64,000 nt of DNA from positions 1 through 64,000 of the forward strand of contig JAGTSE010000044.1 in NCBI GenBank assembly GCA_018261615.1. The letters run 5' to 3'. Shown here piece after piece: positions 16,328 to 25,730 of the stretch. The position numbers were made by a program, and so were the translations under genes. This DNA comes from Pseudomonadota bacterium. GTDB lineage: Bacteria > Pseudomonadota > Gammaproteobacteria > Enterobacterales > Enterobacteriaceae. Numbering within the stretch: the first letter of the stretch is position 1; every line of letters starts with the position of its first letter. The notes beneath the pieces are model-generated. The model had not been told where the DNA came from. It did no database searches and saw only the letters and a list, made by a program, of their open reading frames with translations.

Positions 16328-17788
16328 ATGTCCGCTTTTTACACCCTAATGAGTTGGCTGATCATCTTAGGTTACTGGCTACTGATTGCTGGTGTAACCC
16401 TGCGTATTTTAATGAAACGGCGGGCGGTGACATCGTCGATGGCCTGGCTGTTAATTATTTATATTCTGCCACTGGTCGGGATTATCGCCTATCTCTCGCT
16501 GGGCGAATTGCATCTCGGCAAACGCCGCGCCGAACGCGCGCGCGCCATGTGGCCTTCTACCGCAAAATGGCTCAACGATTTAAAAAACTTTAAACGCATC
16601 TTCACGCAGGAAAACAGCAGCGTTGCCTCATCATTATTTAAATTGTGCGAACGACGCCAGGGCATCGCTGGCGTCAAAGGCAACCAGTTGCAACTGCTGA
16701 CCTCCAGCGATGATGTGATGCAGGCGCTGATCCGCGATATTCAGCTCGCCAGACACAATATTGAGATGGTGTTCTACATCTGGCAACCCGGCGGAATGGC
16801 CGATCAGGTGGCGGAATCGCTGATGGCCTCAGCGCGACGCGGCGTGCATTGCCGTCTGTTACTCGACTCTGCGGGTAGCGTGGCATTCTTCCGTAGCCCC
16901 TGGGCCGCTATGATGCGCAATGCGGGCATTGAGGTGGTCGAGGCGCTAAAAGTGAATCTGATGCGCGTTTTTTTACGTCGCATGGATTTACGCCAGCACC
17001 GCAAGATTGTGCTAATCGATAACTATATTGCCTACACCGGCAGTATGAATATGGTTGACCCACGCTTCTTCAAACAGGATGCTGGTGTCGGCCAGTGGGT
17101 CGATTTGATGGCGCGTATGGAAGGCCCGGTAGCCACGGCGATGGGCATCGTCTACTCCTGCGACTGGGAGATTGAGACCGGCAAGCGCATTCTGCCACCG
17201 CCGCCGGATACCAATATCATGCCGTTTGAAGAAGCCAGCGGGCACACGATTCACACGATTGCCTCCGGGCCAGGGTTTCCCGAGGATTTGATTCACCAGG
17301 CATTGCTAACCGCCGTCTACGCCTCGCGTGAATATCTGATCATGACCACGCCTTATTTCGTACCCAGTGACGACTTGCTGCACGCCATTTGCACAGCAGC
17401 GCAGCGCGGCGTCGATGTTAGCATTATTCTGCCGCTCAAAAACGACTCGGTGCTGGTCGGTTGGGCCAGTCGCGCCTTCTTCACTGAGTTGCTGGCGGCC
17501 GGGGTGAAGATTTATCAGTTTGAAGGTGGTCTGTTGCACACCAAAAGCGTACTGGTTGATGGCGAATTGAGCCTTGTTGGCACCGTGAACCTCGATATGC
17601 GCAGCTTGTGGCTGAATTTTGAGATCACGCTGGTTATTGACGATGCCGGTTTTGGCGGCGATCTGGCTGCGGTGCAGGACGATTATATCTCCCGTTCCCG
17701 GTTGCTTGATGCGCGCTTGTGGGTAAAACGACCATTCTGGCACCGGATTGCTGAACGACTGTTTTACTTCTTTAGTCCGTTGCTGTAA
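16328..17788 (+). CDS. clsA: Cardiolipin synthase A
   Basis: ClsA (486 residues, same as E. coli) condenses two phosphatidylglycerol molecules to cardiolipin in the inner membrane. Two N-terminal membrane helices (about residues 5-27 and 38-58) are followed by two phospholipase-D domains. Each has an HxK(x)4D motif: HRKIVLID near residue 224 and HTKSVLVD near 404, followed by GSMN and GTVN. The ATG at 16328 gives MSAFYTLMSW, matching the E. coli start. yciU follows 31 bases later. Confidence 0.97.
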   Translation: MSAFYTLMSWLIILGYWLLIAGVTLRILMKRRAVTSSMAWLLIIYILPLVGIIAYLSLGELHLGKRRAERARAMWPSTAKWLNDLKNFKRIFTQENSSVASSLFKLCERRQGIAGVKGNQLQLLTSSDDVMQALIRDIQLARHNIEMVFYIWQPGGMADQVAESLMASARRGVHCRLLLDSAGSVAFFRSPWAAMMRNAGIEVVEALKVNLMRVFLRRMDLRQHRKIVLIDNYIAYTGSMNMVDPRFFKQDAGVGQWVDLMARMEGPVATAMGIVYSCDWEIETGKRILPPPPDTNIMPFEEASGHTIHTIASGPGFPEDLIHQALLTAVYASREYLIMTTPYFVPSDDLLHAICTAAQRGVDVSIILPLKNDSVLVGWASRAFFTELLAAGVKIYQFEGGLLHTKSVLVDGELSLVGTVNLDMRSLWLNFEITLVIDDAGFGGDLAAVQDDYISRSRLLDARLWVKRPFWHRIAERLFYFFSPLL

Positions 17789-17819
17789 AACGTGCCCAAC
17801 AGACATGAAGAGGTAAATC

Positions 17820-18149
17820 ATGGAAATGGATCTGAACAACCGCCTGACCGAAGACGAAACGCTCGAACAGGCTTATGACATCTTTCTCGAACTGGCGGCG
17901 GACAACCTTGACCCGGCGGACATCATTCTTTTCAACCTGCAATTTGAAGAGCGTGGTGGCGCAGAGCTGTTTGATCCAGGAGAGGATTGGGCGGAGCATG
18001 TCGATTACGATTTAAACCCGGACTTCTTCGCTGAAGTGGTGATCGGGCTGGCAGACACCGACGGCGGCGAACTCAATGACATCTTCGCGCGCGTTTTACT
18101 GTGCCGCGAGAAAGATCATAAACTTTGCCATATTCTGTGGCGCGAATAA
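17820..18149 (+). CDS. yciU: YciU, UPF0263 acidic protein
   Basis: This 109-residue, strongly acidic protein is nearly identical to E. coli YciU. Proteins of this family (Haemophilus HI1450) mimic DNA through surface acidic residues, so a DNA-mimic role is suspected but unproven. Its start MEMDLNNRLTEDETLEQAYD is family-typical, and GAGGT-like ribosome binding sequence (gaagaggtaaatcATG) precedes it. It follows clsA closely and is convergent with the IS200-type remnant and oppF. Confidence 0.92.
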   Translation: MEMDLNNRLTEDETLEQAYDIFLELAADNLDPADIILFNLQFEERGGAELFDPGEDWAEHVDYDLNPDFFAEVVIGLADTDGGELNDIFARVLLCREKDHKLCHILWRE

Positions 18150-18163
18150 GCTGCCGTGAAAGT

Positions 18164-18658
18164 AAAAGACCACCTTCTGAGAAGGTGGCTTTTGAGAATG
18201 CCCCCTGTAAGGGGGGCTATTGTCACTTTCCGCTTACTACTCTAACAACTCCATCTGCTGTTCATGTGTCTGTTCCGTTTTTTCCTGATGCCTCACATAT
18301 CGCCTGATTATTTCTTCGTTCACTCCCACCGTATCTACAAAGTAACTACGGGACCAAAAATGGTTGCCCCATAGCTTCTTTCTTATGTGTGGAAAACGAT
18401 TGTAGAGCCTGATAGCGCTGCGGCCTTTCAGATGCCCCATCAGGGTTGATATCGAGATTTTAGGTGGGAAAATTACAACCAGATGCACATGATCTGGCTG
18501 AACATTTAATTCCAGAACCTCACAATCTTTTATTCCGCAGAGAATGTAGATTGTCCTGTAAAGTTCCTTGCCCAACTTATCTTTCAGGATCCTGAAACGG
18601 TACTTAGGCGTCCAGACTATGTGGTATTTGCAACGCCAATATACATGTGATGAACTTG
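18164..18658 (-). mobile_element. IS200/IS605-type element (IS200 group) inserted in the end of oppF
   Basis: A tnpA frame without tnpB is followed by a compact palindrome at 18164-18193 (ACCACCTTCTGAGAAGGTGG core) and a C/G-rich hairpin at 18200-18218. This is the architecture of an IS200-group element. The right end lies beside the yciU stop. The left end abuts oppF after codon 323 (junction near 18658). No start codon for TnpA is found inside the element, so its left end is probably shortened. A related palindrome occurs at 36901-36930. Confidence 0.75.
18237..18658 (-). pseudogene. tnpA: IS200-type Y1 transposase TnpA, N-terminus missing
   Basis: The frame encodes about 140 residues of a Y1 HUH transposase: WRCKYHIVWTPKYRFRIL at the N-side, HVH in QPDHVHLVV as the metal-binding HUH motif, HLKGRSAIRLYNRFPHIR, and the catalytic Tyr in IIRRYVRHQ. 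Such enzymes move single-stranded DNA. Between the oppF junction and the transposase domain there is no ATG, GTG or TTG in frame. The only starts (18737, 18698) lie in oppF sequence read in another frame. I therefore mark it as truncated, although translation from inside oppF is possible. Confidence 0.75.
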
Positions 18659-19627
18659 GCGGAAACTGCCCTCCAGTACCGGACGCGTCTGCGCGCATTC
18701 CGGCCCGGCAATAGGGCAACGGGTACGGAAGACACAACCTGACGGCGGGTTAATCGGAGACGGTAAATCCCCTTCCAGCAACTGGATAGTTTTATTCTTT
18801 TCCAAATCCGGATCGGGAACCGGCACGGCCGACATCAGCGCTTTGGTGTACGGATGTAGCGGGTTCTGATACACCTCATCGTAAGTGCCTAACTCAACGG
18901 CGTGCCCGAGGTACATCACCAGCACGCGATCGGAAATGTGCTTCACAACGGCCAGGTCATGAGCGATAAAGATCAGTGACAGCCCCATTTCACGTTGCAG
19001 TTGTTGCAGCAAGTTCACCACCTGCGCCTGAATCGACACATCCAGTGCGGATACAGGCTCGTCGCAGATAATCAGCTTAGGTTCGAGGATCAGCGCGCGA
19101 GCAATACCAATACGCTGACACTGACCGCCGGAAAACTCGTGCGGGTAGCGGTTGATCAGGTTCGGCAACAAACCGACCTTCATCATCATCGTCTTCACGC
19201 GATCGCGCACTTCCTGACGCGACATTTTCGGGTGATAGGTGCGCAACGGCTCGGCAATGATTTCCCCGATAGTCATACGCGGGTTTAGCGACGCCAGCGG
19301 ATCCTGAAAAATCATCTGGATATCGCTACGCACTTCACGCCACTCTTCCGGTTTCATGCCCAGCAGATCCTTGCCCAGCCAGGCGACTTTACCGTCGGTG
19401 GCTTTTACCAGCCCGATAATAGCGCGGGCGAAGGTCGATTTACCGCAGCCGGATTCGCCCACCACGCCGAGGGTTTCCCCTTCGTACAGACGCAAGGTGA
19501 CGCCATCAACTGCTTTCAGGGTTTTTGCCGGTTGCCAGAACCACTGTTTGCCATCTTTGATATCGAAATGCACCTTCAGATCGGCGATTTCCAGCAGCAC
19601 TTTTCTCTCTTCGGTCATGGCATTCAT
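18617..19627 (-). CDS. oppF: Oligopeptide ABC transporter ATPase OppF, C-terminus replaced by IS sequence
   Basis: This is one of the two ATPases powering oligopeptide import. Walker A is GESGCGKST, the signature is FSGGQCQRIGIARAL, Walker B is LIICDEPVSALD, and the switch is IFIAHDL. It overlaps the oppD stop by four bases. Residues 1-323 follow E. coli OppF closely. The next 13 residues (QVHHMYIGVANTT) come from the IS200-type element and replace the native tail of about 11 residues. Three of the C-terminal cysteines remain (GCVFRTRCPIAGPEC); the fourth, in the native tail, is gone. Activity may be reduced. Confidence 0.93.
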   Translation of the reverse strand: MNAMTEERKVLLEIADLKVHFDIKDGKQWFWQPAKTLKAVDGVTLRLYEGETLGVVGESGCGKSTFARAIIGLVKATDGKVAWLGKDLLGMKPEEWREVRSDIQMIFQDPLASLNPRMTIGEIIAEPLRTYHPKMSRQEVRDRVKTMMMKVGLLPNLINRYPHEFSGGQCQRIGIARALILEPKLIICDEPVSALDVSIQAQVVNLLQQLQREMGLSLIFIAHDLAVVKHISDRVLVMYLGHAVELGTYDEVYQNPLHPYTKALMSAVPVPDPDLEKNKTIQLLEGDLPSPINPPSGCVFRTRCPIAGPECAQTRPVLEGSFRQVHHMYIGVANTT

Positions 19628-20637
19628 ACCAGCTCCTCCACCGACTTAAAGCAGGCGCGCAGGCGGCCCGGGGCAAACTGCTCCAGCGGTGGAGCACTGT
19701 TACAGATTTCCATCGCGTGCGGGCAGCGCGGCTGGAACGGACAGCCTTTAGGCAGACGCAGTAAGTTCGGCGGGTTGCCCGGAATGGTCAACAGTGCTTC
19801 ACCCTCTGCATCCAGACGCGGTACGGCATTCAGCAGACCAATGGAGTACGGATGCGACGGCTGGTAGAACACATCGCGCGCGTTGCCATATTCCATGGTG
19901 CGCCCGGCATACATCACCAGCACTTTGTCGCAAATCCCGGCAACCACGCCGAGGTCATGGGTGATCATGATAATCGCGGTGTTGAATTCACGTTTCAGTT
20001 CATTCAGCAAGGTCATGATCTGCGCCTGCACGGTCACATCCAGCGCAGTGGTCGGCTCGTCGGCAATCAGCAGTTTCGGCCGGCACAGCAGAGCCATCGC
20101 GATCATCACGCGCTGACGCATGCCGCCGGAAAACTCATGCGGATACATGCGCATGCGCTTACGCGCTTCCGGCATTTTCACCGCATCAAGCATTCTAACG
20201 GATTCTTCAAACGCTTCCGCTTTGCCCATGCCTTTGTGCAACATCAGGACTTCCATTAACTGCTCGCCAACCCGCATATACGGGTTCAACGAGGTCATTG
20301 GATCCTGGAAAATCATGGAAATCTGCTCGGCACGCAGTTTGTTCAACGCCTGTTCCGGCAAATTGAGGATCTCTTTACCGTTAAATGTTGCAGAACCGCC
20401 AATGCGACCATTAGCCGCCAACAGCCCCATCAGCGCAAATGCGGTCTGCGATTTTCCGGAACCGGACTCACCAACGATACCCAGTGTTTCACCTGCACGC
20501 AGCGAGAAATTGAGATCGTTAACCGCCGTAACATCGCCATCCGGCGTCAGGAAAGTGACCCGTAAATCTTTAACATCCAGCAGAAGGTCCGATTGCTGCC
20601 GCGTCGTGGACGCTAATGAGGTTTCAGTAATGCTCAT
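19624..20637 (-). CDS. oppD: Oligopeptide ABC transporter ATPase OppD
   Basis: OppD (337 residues, same as E. coli) pairs with OppF under the OppB/OppC channel. Walker A GESGSGKSQT, signature FSGGMRQRVMIAMAL, Walker B LLIADEPTTALD and the His switch MITHDLG are all present. The C-terminal region has four cysteines (CPFQPRC, EIC, RAC), which ligate an iron-sulfur cluster in related Opp/Dpp ATPases. It sits 11 bases after oppC and overlaps oppF by ATGA. Confidence 0.97.
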   Translation of the reverse strand: MSITETSLASTTRQQSDLLLDVKDLRVTFLTPDGDVTAVNDLNFSLRAGETLGIVGESGSGKSQTAFALMGLLAANGRIGGSATFNGKEILNLPEQALNKLRAEQISMIFQDPMTSLNPYMRVGEQLMEVLMLHKGMGKAEAFEESVRMLDAVKMPEARKRMRMYPHEFSGGMRQRVMIAMALLCRPKLLIADEPTTALDVTVQAQIMTLLNELKREFNTAIIMITHDLGVVAGICDKVLVMYAGRTMEYGNARDVFYQPSHPYSIGLLNAVPRLDAEGEALLTIPGNPPNLLRLPKGCPFQPRCPHAMEICNSAPPLEQFAPGRLRACFKSVEELV

Positions 20638-20648
20638 GACAGCACTCC

Positions 20649-21557
20649 TTAACGATCTTTCGGGTCGAGGGCATCACGCAGGCCATCGCCGATAAAGTTA
20701 AAACAGAACAGGGTGACAACGAGGAAACCCGCCGGGAACAGCAGCAACCATGGAGACACTTCCATCGAGTTGGCACCATCACTTAACAACGCGCCCCAAC
20801 TGCTCAGCGGCTCCTGCGTACCCAGCCCAAGGAAGCTGAGGAAGGACTCGAACAGGATCATGCTCGGCACCAGCAGTGACGCGTACACCACCACCACGCC
20901 CAGCACGTTCGGTACGATGTGGCGCACCACAATATTCACCGTGGAAACACCGCCAACCTGCGCCGCTTCGATAAACTCTTTACGCTTCAGGCTTAAGGTC
21001 TGGCCGCGAACGATACGCGCCATATCTAACCAGGAGACCATACCGATCGCCACAAAAATGAGCAGAATATTTTGCCCAAAGAAGGTCACCAGCAGGATAA
21101 CGAAGAACATAAACGGGAAGGAGTTGAGGATTTCCAGCAGACGCATCATGACGGAATCTGTCTTGCCGCCGAGGTAGCCGGAAAGCGATCCGTACAGCGT
21201 ACCGACCACGACTGCCACCAGCGCCGCAGCAATACCGACCATCAGCGAGATACGTCCGCCGATCGCCACACGCACCAGCAGATCGCGCCCGGATGAGTCG
21301 GTACCAAAATAGTGGCCGGTCTCCATATCCGGCTGGCTCGACATCATGCCCCAGTCGGTATCGAAATAGCTGAATTGTGAAACCATTGGCGCCAGTATCA
21401 CAAACAGTGCGATCAGTAGCAGCACAACCAGGCTGGCGACTGCCGCACGGTTATGCATAAAGCGGCGACGCGCATCCTGCCACAGACTACGTCCTTCGAC
21501 TTCAAGTTTCTCACTGAAGTTTTCCAGCGCCTCGCTGTTTTTCTTACTTAACATCAT
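20649..21557 (-). CDS. oppC: Oligopeptide ABC transporter permease OppC
   Basis: This 302-residue inner-membrane permease has an N-terminal cytoplasmic stretch, about six membrane helices, and the EAA-type loop EAAQVGGVSTVNIVVRHIVP that contacts the ATPases. It forms the translocation channel with OppB. Length and sequence match E. coli OppC. The gene lies 14 bases after oppB in the oppABCDF operon. Confidence 0.97.
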   Translation of the reverse strand: MMLSKKNSEALENFSEKLEVEGRSLWQDARRRFMHNRAAVASLVVLLLIALFVILAPMVSQFSYFDTDWGMMSSQPDMETGHYFGTDSSGRDLLVRVAIGGRISLMVGIAAALVAVVVGTLYGSLSGYLGGKTDSVMMRLLEILNSFPFMFFVILLVTFFGQNILLIFVAIGMVSWLDMARIVRGQTLSLKRKEFIEAAQVGGVSTVNIVVRHIVPNVLGVVVVYASLLVPSMILFESFLSFLGLGTQEPLSSWGALLSDGANSMEVSPWLLLFPAGFLVVTLFCFNFIGDGLRDALDPKDR

Positions 21558-21571
21558 GGCGAACTCCAGTG

Positions 21572-22492
21572 TTAATAACGGATCTTCGGATCGATAACGG
21601 CATACAGCACATCAACGATCGCGTTAAAGATAATGGTCAGTGTCCCGACAAGAATAGTCAGGCTCAGCACCAGTGAATAGTCACGGTTCAGCGCGCCGTT
21701 TACAAACAGCTGTCCAATACCCGGCAGACCATAAATGGTCTCGATGACCATTGAACCGGTAATAATGCCGACAAACGCAGGCCCCATATAAGAGAGTACC
21801 GGCAGCAGCGCAGGTTTCAGCGCGTGGCGGAAGATAATGCGGCGCATCGGCAGGCCTTTCGCCCGCGCGGTACGAATAAAGTTTGAGTGTAATACCTCAA
21901 TCATTGAACCGCGCGTAATACGTGCGATGCTGGCAATATAGGCCAGAGAGAGCGCAACCATCGGCAGGATCATGAATTTCAGTGCACCGCCATTCCAACC
22001 ACCGGCGGGCAGCCATTTCAATATAATGGCGAAGATCATCACTAATAATGGCGCGACTACAAAACTCGGGATCACCACCCCGGTCATTGCCAGCCCCATC
22101 ACCGTGTAGTCCCATTTCGTGTTCTGGTTTAACGCAGCAACAACGCCTGCGGTAACGCCAAAAACAATGGCGAGAATAAAGGCGGCTGCCCCTAATTTCG
22201 CTGAAACCGGGAAGCTGGCCGCCACCAGGTCGTTCACGGTGTAATCTTTGTATTTAAATGATGGTCCAAAATCAAAATGCGCCAGCTGTTTCAGATAGCT
22301 GAAGTACTGCGTAGTGATCGGATCGTTTAAATGGTATTTCGCTTCAATATTCGCCATCACTTCCGGCGCAAGCGCTCGTTCACCGGTAAAAGGACTGCCC
22401 GGAGCAAGACGCATCATAAAGAACGAAATCGTGATAAGGATGAAAAGCGTTGGAATCGCTTCAAGACAGCGACGTAGGATAAATTTCAACAT
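21572..22492 (-). CDS. oppB: Oligopeptide ABC transporter permease OppB
   Basis: This 306-residue permease has six predicted helices and the EAA-like loop RTARAKGLPMRRIIFRHAL. The start MLKFILRRCLEAIPTLFIL at 22492 is identical to E. coli and has AAGG upstream; the longer frame from 22618 would run through the oppA-oppB spacer. With OppC it forms the channel for peptides of two to five residues delivered by OppA. Confidence 0.97.
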   Translation of the reverse strand: MLKFILRRCLEAIPTLFILITISFFMMRLAPGSPFTGERALAPEVMANIEAKYHLNDPITTQYFSYLKQLAHFDFGPSFKYKDYTVNDLVAASFPVSAKLGAAAFILAIVFGVTAGVVAALNQNTKWDYTVMGLAMTGVVIPSFVVAPLLVMIFAIILKWLPAGGWNGGALKFMILPMVALSLAYIASIARITRGSMIEVLHSNFIRTARAKGLPMRRIIFRHALKPALLPVLSYMGPAFVGIITGSMVIETIYGLPGIGQLFVNGALNRDYSLVLSLTILVGTLTIIFNAIVDVLYAVIDPKIRY

Positions 22493-22627
22493 TGCCCGTA
22501 CCTTCTGGCCTGTGCCTTTTACACATTCGCTTCCAGACGGCAATTCAGCCATCCGTGCATGATGTGTATTCTGTTGCGTAAAAAATAAGACACTGTGAGG
22601 CAGGTCACCCTGCCCCACTCATTGCCA

Positions 22628-24259
22628 TTAATGCTTGATAATATACAAGTTTTTAACGTAGATATTATCCATCGGGTCTTTACCGGTATAGCCGCCAACC
22701 CAGGTTTTCACCAGACGGGCGTTCACGTAGTAGTACACCGGAACGATCGCCGAGTCTTTATCCAGCTGCTGTTCAGCTTTGGAGTAAAGCTCAGTACGCT
22801 GCGCTTCGTCAGTGACTTTCAGCGTGTCGCCAATCAGCTTGTCAAACGCCGGGCTCTTATAGTGTGCGGTGTTGTTAGAGCTGTCGGACAGCATGGTATT
22901 CAGGAAGGAGGTCGGCTCGTTGTAATCCGCACACCAGCCCGCACGTGCCACATCAAAGGTGCCCTGATGACGCGTGTCGAGGAAAGTTTTCCACTCCTGG
23001 TTTTCCAGCGTTACGTTAGCGCCAAGGTTTTTCTTCCAGATGGAAGCCACGGCGATCGCCAGTTTTTTATGCAGATCAGACGTGTTGTACAGCAGGCTGA
23101 AGGAGAGCGGCTTGTCCGCAGTATAACCCGCTTCGGCCAGCAGTTTTTTCGCTTCGGCGTTACGCTGTTCCTGGGTCATTTTGAACCAGGCCGGTTCAGT
23201 CAGTTTTGCACCATCGGTATACGGCGGCGTGTAGCTGTATGCTGGCAGATCGCCCTGGTTTTTCACTTTATTGACGATGATGTCGCGATCCAGCGCCAGT
23301 TTCAGGGCGGTACGAACACGAACATCAGTGAATGGCGCTTTTTGGTTGTTGATTTCGTAATAATAAGTACACAAGTACGGATCGACATGTACTTCTTTAG
23401 GAATCTCTTTTTTCAGCTTCTGGAACAGTTCAATCGGCATATTGTTGTAAGTCATGTCGATTTCGCCGCTGCGATAGCGGTTGACGTCTGTCACTTCAGA
23501 AGAGATCGGCAGATAGGTGACCTGGTTGATAACCGTTTTAGCGTTATCCCAGTAGTTGGTGTTACGCTCAAGAACGATACGTTCGTTGACCACCCAGTCT
23601 TTCAGTTTGTAAGCACCGTTGGTGACGATATTGGCTGGCTGAGTCCACTTTTCACCGAATTTCTCAATAGCGGCTTTAGGCACAGCAGAAACTGACGGGT
23701 GAACCAGCAGTTTGTAGAAATAAGGAACCGGCTCGCTAAGCGTCACTTCAAACGTGTTGTCATCGATAGCTTTTACGCCGAGATCGGTGACGGGTTTTTT
23801 ACCGGCGATAACGTCGTCGATATTAGCGATATGGCCGTATTGCAGGTAGCTCGCATACGGAGAAGCGGTTTTCGGATCCGCCAGACGCTGCCAGCTGTAG
23901 ACGAAATCTTGCGCCGTTACTGGCGTACCATCGGACCATTTTGCGTTTTTGCGCAGATGGAAGGTCCAGACTTTAAAATCTTTGTTTTCCCACTTCTCTG
24001 CAACACCAGCTGTCGGGTGGCCTTCAACATCAGAAATCAACAGACCTTCGAACAGATCGCGGCTAATGTTGGATTCAGGAACCCCTTCGATTTTATGGGG
24101 GTCGAGAGATTGCACTTCAGAACCGTTATTACGGACCAGCGTCTGATTATCCGCCAGTTGAACACCTGCCGGAACGTCGGCAGCCATTGCCGCGTTGCCG
24201 GTAATTAGCGCCGCCAGAACTCCGGCTGCTACCAGACTTTTCTTTGTGATGATGGACAT
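22628..24259 (-). CDS. oppA: Periplasmic oligopeptide-binding protein OppA
   Basis: This 543-residue class II binding protein has a signal peptide ending NAAMA (residue 26) before ADVPAGV. The mature protein follows E. coli OppA throughout, including SLDPHKIEGVPESNISRDL, DFVYSWQRLADP and RAGWCADYNEPTSFLN, parts of the peptide-binding cleft. It delivers oligopeptides, including murein peptides with MppA-type relatives, to OppBCDF. The ATG has GGAG 11 bases upstream. In E. coli the mRNA leader is repressed by the sRNA GcvB and the gene by Lrp; the CA-rich sequence before the ATG is consistent with a GcvB site. Confidence 0.97.
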   Translation of the reverse strand: MSIITKKSLVAAGVLAALITGNAAMAADVPAGVQLADNQTLVRNNGSEVQSLDPHKIEGVPESNISRDLFEGLLISDVEGHPTAGVAEKWENKDFKVWTFHLRKNAKWSDGTPVTAQDFVYSWQRLADPKTASPYASYLQYGHIANIDDVIAGKKPVTDLGVKAIDDNTFEVTLSEPVPYFYKLLVHPSVSAVPKAAIEKFGEKWTQPANIVTNGAYKLKDWVVNERIVLERNTNYWDNAKTVINQVTYLPISSEVTDVNRYRSGEIDMTYNNMPIELFQKLKKEIPKEVHVDPYLCTYYYEINNQKAPFTDVRVRTALKLALDRDIIVNKVKNQGDLPAYSYTPPYTDGAKLTEPAWFKMTQEQRNAEAKKLLAEAGYTADKPLSFSLLYNTSDLHKKLAIAVASIWKKNLGANVTLENQEWKTFLDTRHQGTFDVARAGWCADYNEPTSFLNTMLSDSSNNTAHYKSPAFDKLIGDTLKVTDEAQRTELYSKAEQQLDKDSAIVPVYYYVNARLVKTWVGGYTGKDPMDNIYVKNLYIIKH

Positions 24260-25085
24260 TGTGTTGATACTCCACTCATTATAATTACTGACGTTAACAT
24301 CAGCGTGTTTTATCCCCTGTGGGGGCCTGAAGAGCGCAGGAGCTTTTTGGCGCTATCAGACATCTTTTTTTACTGCTGCTATCACCGACTTTTTTATTAC
24401 GGATCGCTCAAACGGCAATCTTACGTCGATTCGGTAAACTGCCTCCCCTGTCGAGGCAACTCTGAATGTGACGATGGTCGTTATATGAAAACGATTCTCA
24501 TCTGTATTGTTTATCTTGCAAATTATAAGGAGCTCAATATAAGGGCGGAAAATATCAAATGCCTCACACTGCCGCCAATACAATTTGCAAATTTGTTAAC
24601 CATTTCTCTTTTGCGACGCAGCATCAACTATGAAGCGCTGCATGCACAGCCTCCTTTTGAGGTTTTTATCTCTTTAAATCAAGAAGATAAGATAGCATTA
24701 CCACCATGTAACGCTTTTTAGCAGATGCCGCATTGTTTTGCACAAATAATCAACAACTGACTACTTTTTAGCACATTCATCTGCAGGAAGTCTGAAAGTA
24801 CTAATATCATTTCGATTATGTCACGGCAAGCCCAATAGTATGGTGTGAAAGAAATAACAGCTTCAATTGCGCGAAATACGCGCAGGATCGATTCACATTA
24901 CTTATAATTCACTGATTGGGAACAGATTTTCTGATGAGTGTAAATTGTTATATTTCGCGCCGCATTGCGCATTCTTCATATCTTTTACTAATTTTTGACT
25001 TTTCCAGGCGGGTTCGTAGCGGCTGAATCTACAGTTATATAAAGGAAGAGATAACAAGCTCAGCCGTACTTAATACAAAGGTGAA
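24260..25085. other. AT-rich oppA-ychE intergenic region
   Basis: This spacer of 826 bases holds the oppA promoter and a long leader read on the minus strand. A 138-codon frame on the plus strand (24305-24721) has no ribosome-binding site, odd composition and no recognisable domain, so I do not call it a gene. No RNA gene could be recognised. Confidence 0.4.
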
Positions 25086-25730
25086 TCAGTTCAGCAGTCC
25101 GGGGAACAAGGATCTTATGCCGCCGACAATAAACTCAATGCCCAGCGCCATCAGCAATAACCCCATAATACGTGTGATAACGTTGATGCCGGTTTGACCC
25201 AGTAAACGCACTAACCATGGCGCGATACGGAACAATCCCCACGAACAGAAAGCAAACAACGCAATTGCCACAGTAAAACCGATTAAATGCACCAGGTTAT
25301 GATAACGCGTTCCCCATACAATCGTGGAACTGATGGCACCAGGCCCAGCCATCAAAGGTAAGGCCAGCGGCACCACGCCGATACTTTCGCGAATCGCGGT
25401 TTCTGACTTCTCTTGTTTATTCTGTTTATCCTCACCGAGTTTGCCGCTGATCATCGACATGGCAATGGTGACAACCAGAATGCCGCCGGCAATGCGGAAC
25501 GAATCAATCGAGATGCCGAATAGCTGCAAAATACCATTACCGAGAAATAAAGAAATCCACAGGATAATTGCCACTGAGACGTTTGCTGTAAGGTTGGTTT
25601 TATTTCGTGCCCCAGCCATCTGATAACTGGTCATGCTGATAAAAACCGGAATGATGCCGACCGGGTTCACCAGCGCAAAAAGGCCAATAAAAAATTTAAA
25701 ATAAAGAGGTAAATCTATCATTGTTTGCAC
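25086..25730 (-). CDS. ychE: YchE, MarC-family integral membrane protein
   Basis: This 214-residue protein with six predicted membrane helices belongs to the MarC (UPF0056) family, whose function is unsettled; despite the name, MarC does not confer multidrug resistance. The signature GLFALVNPVGIIPVF is at about residues 16-30. SESIGVVPLALPLMAGPGAI-type and GLLLMALGIEFIVGGI stretches match E. coli YchE. It lies between oppA and adhE, divergent from adhE. Confidence 0.93.
   Translation of the reverse strand: MQTMIDLPLYFKFFIGLFALVNPVGIIPVFISMTSYQMAGARNKTNLTANVSVAIILWISLFLGNGILQLFGISIDSFRIAGGILVVTIAMSMISGKLGEDKQNKQEKSETAIRESIGVVPLALPLMAGPGAISSTIVWGTRYHNLVHLIGFTVAIALFAFCSWGLFRIAPWLVRLLGQTGINVITRIMGLLLMALGIEFIVGGIRSLFPGLLN

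Noticed and set aside
24305..24721. 138-codon plus-strand frame between oppA and ychE
   Set aside because: It overlaps the oppA promoter and leader, has no Shine-Dalgarno, a scrambled composition rich in Tyr, Cys and Ile, and no recognisable domain.
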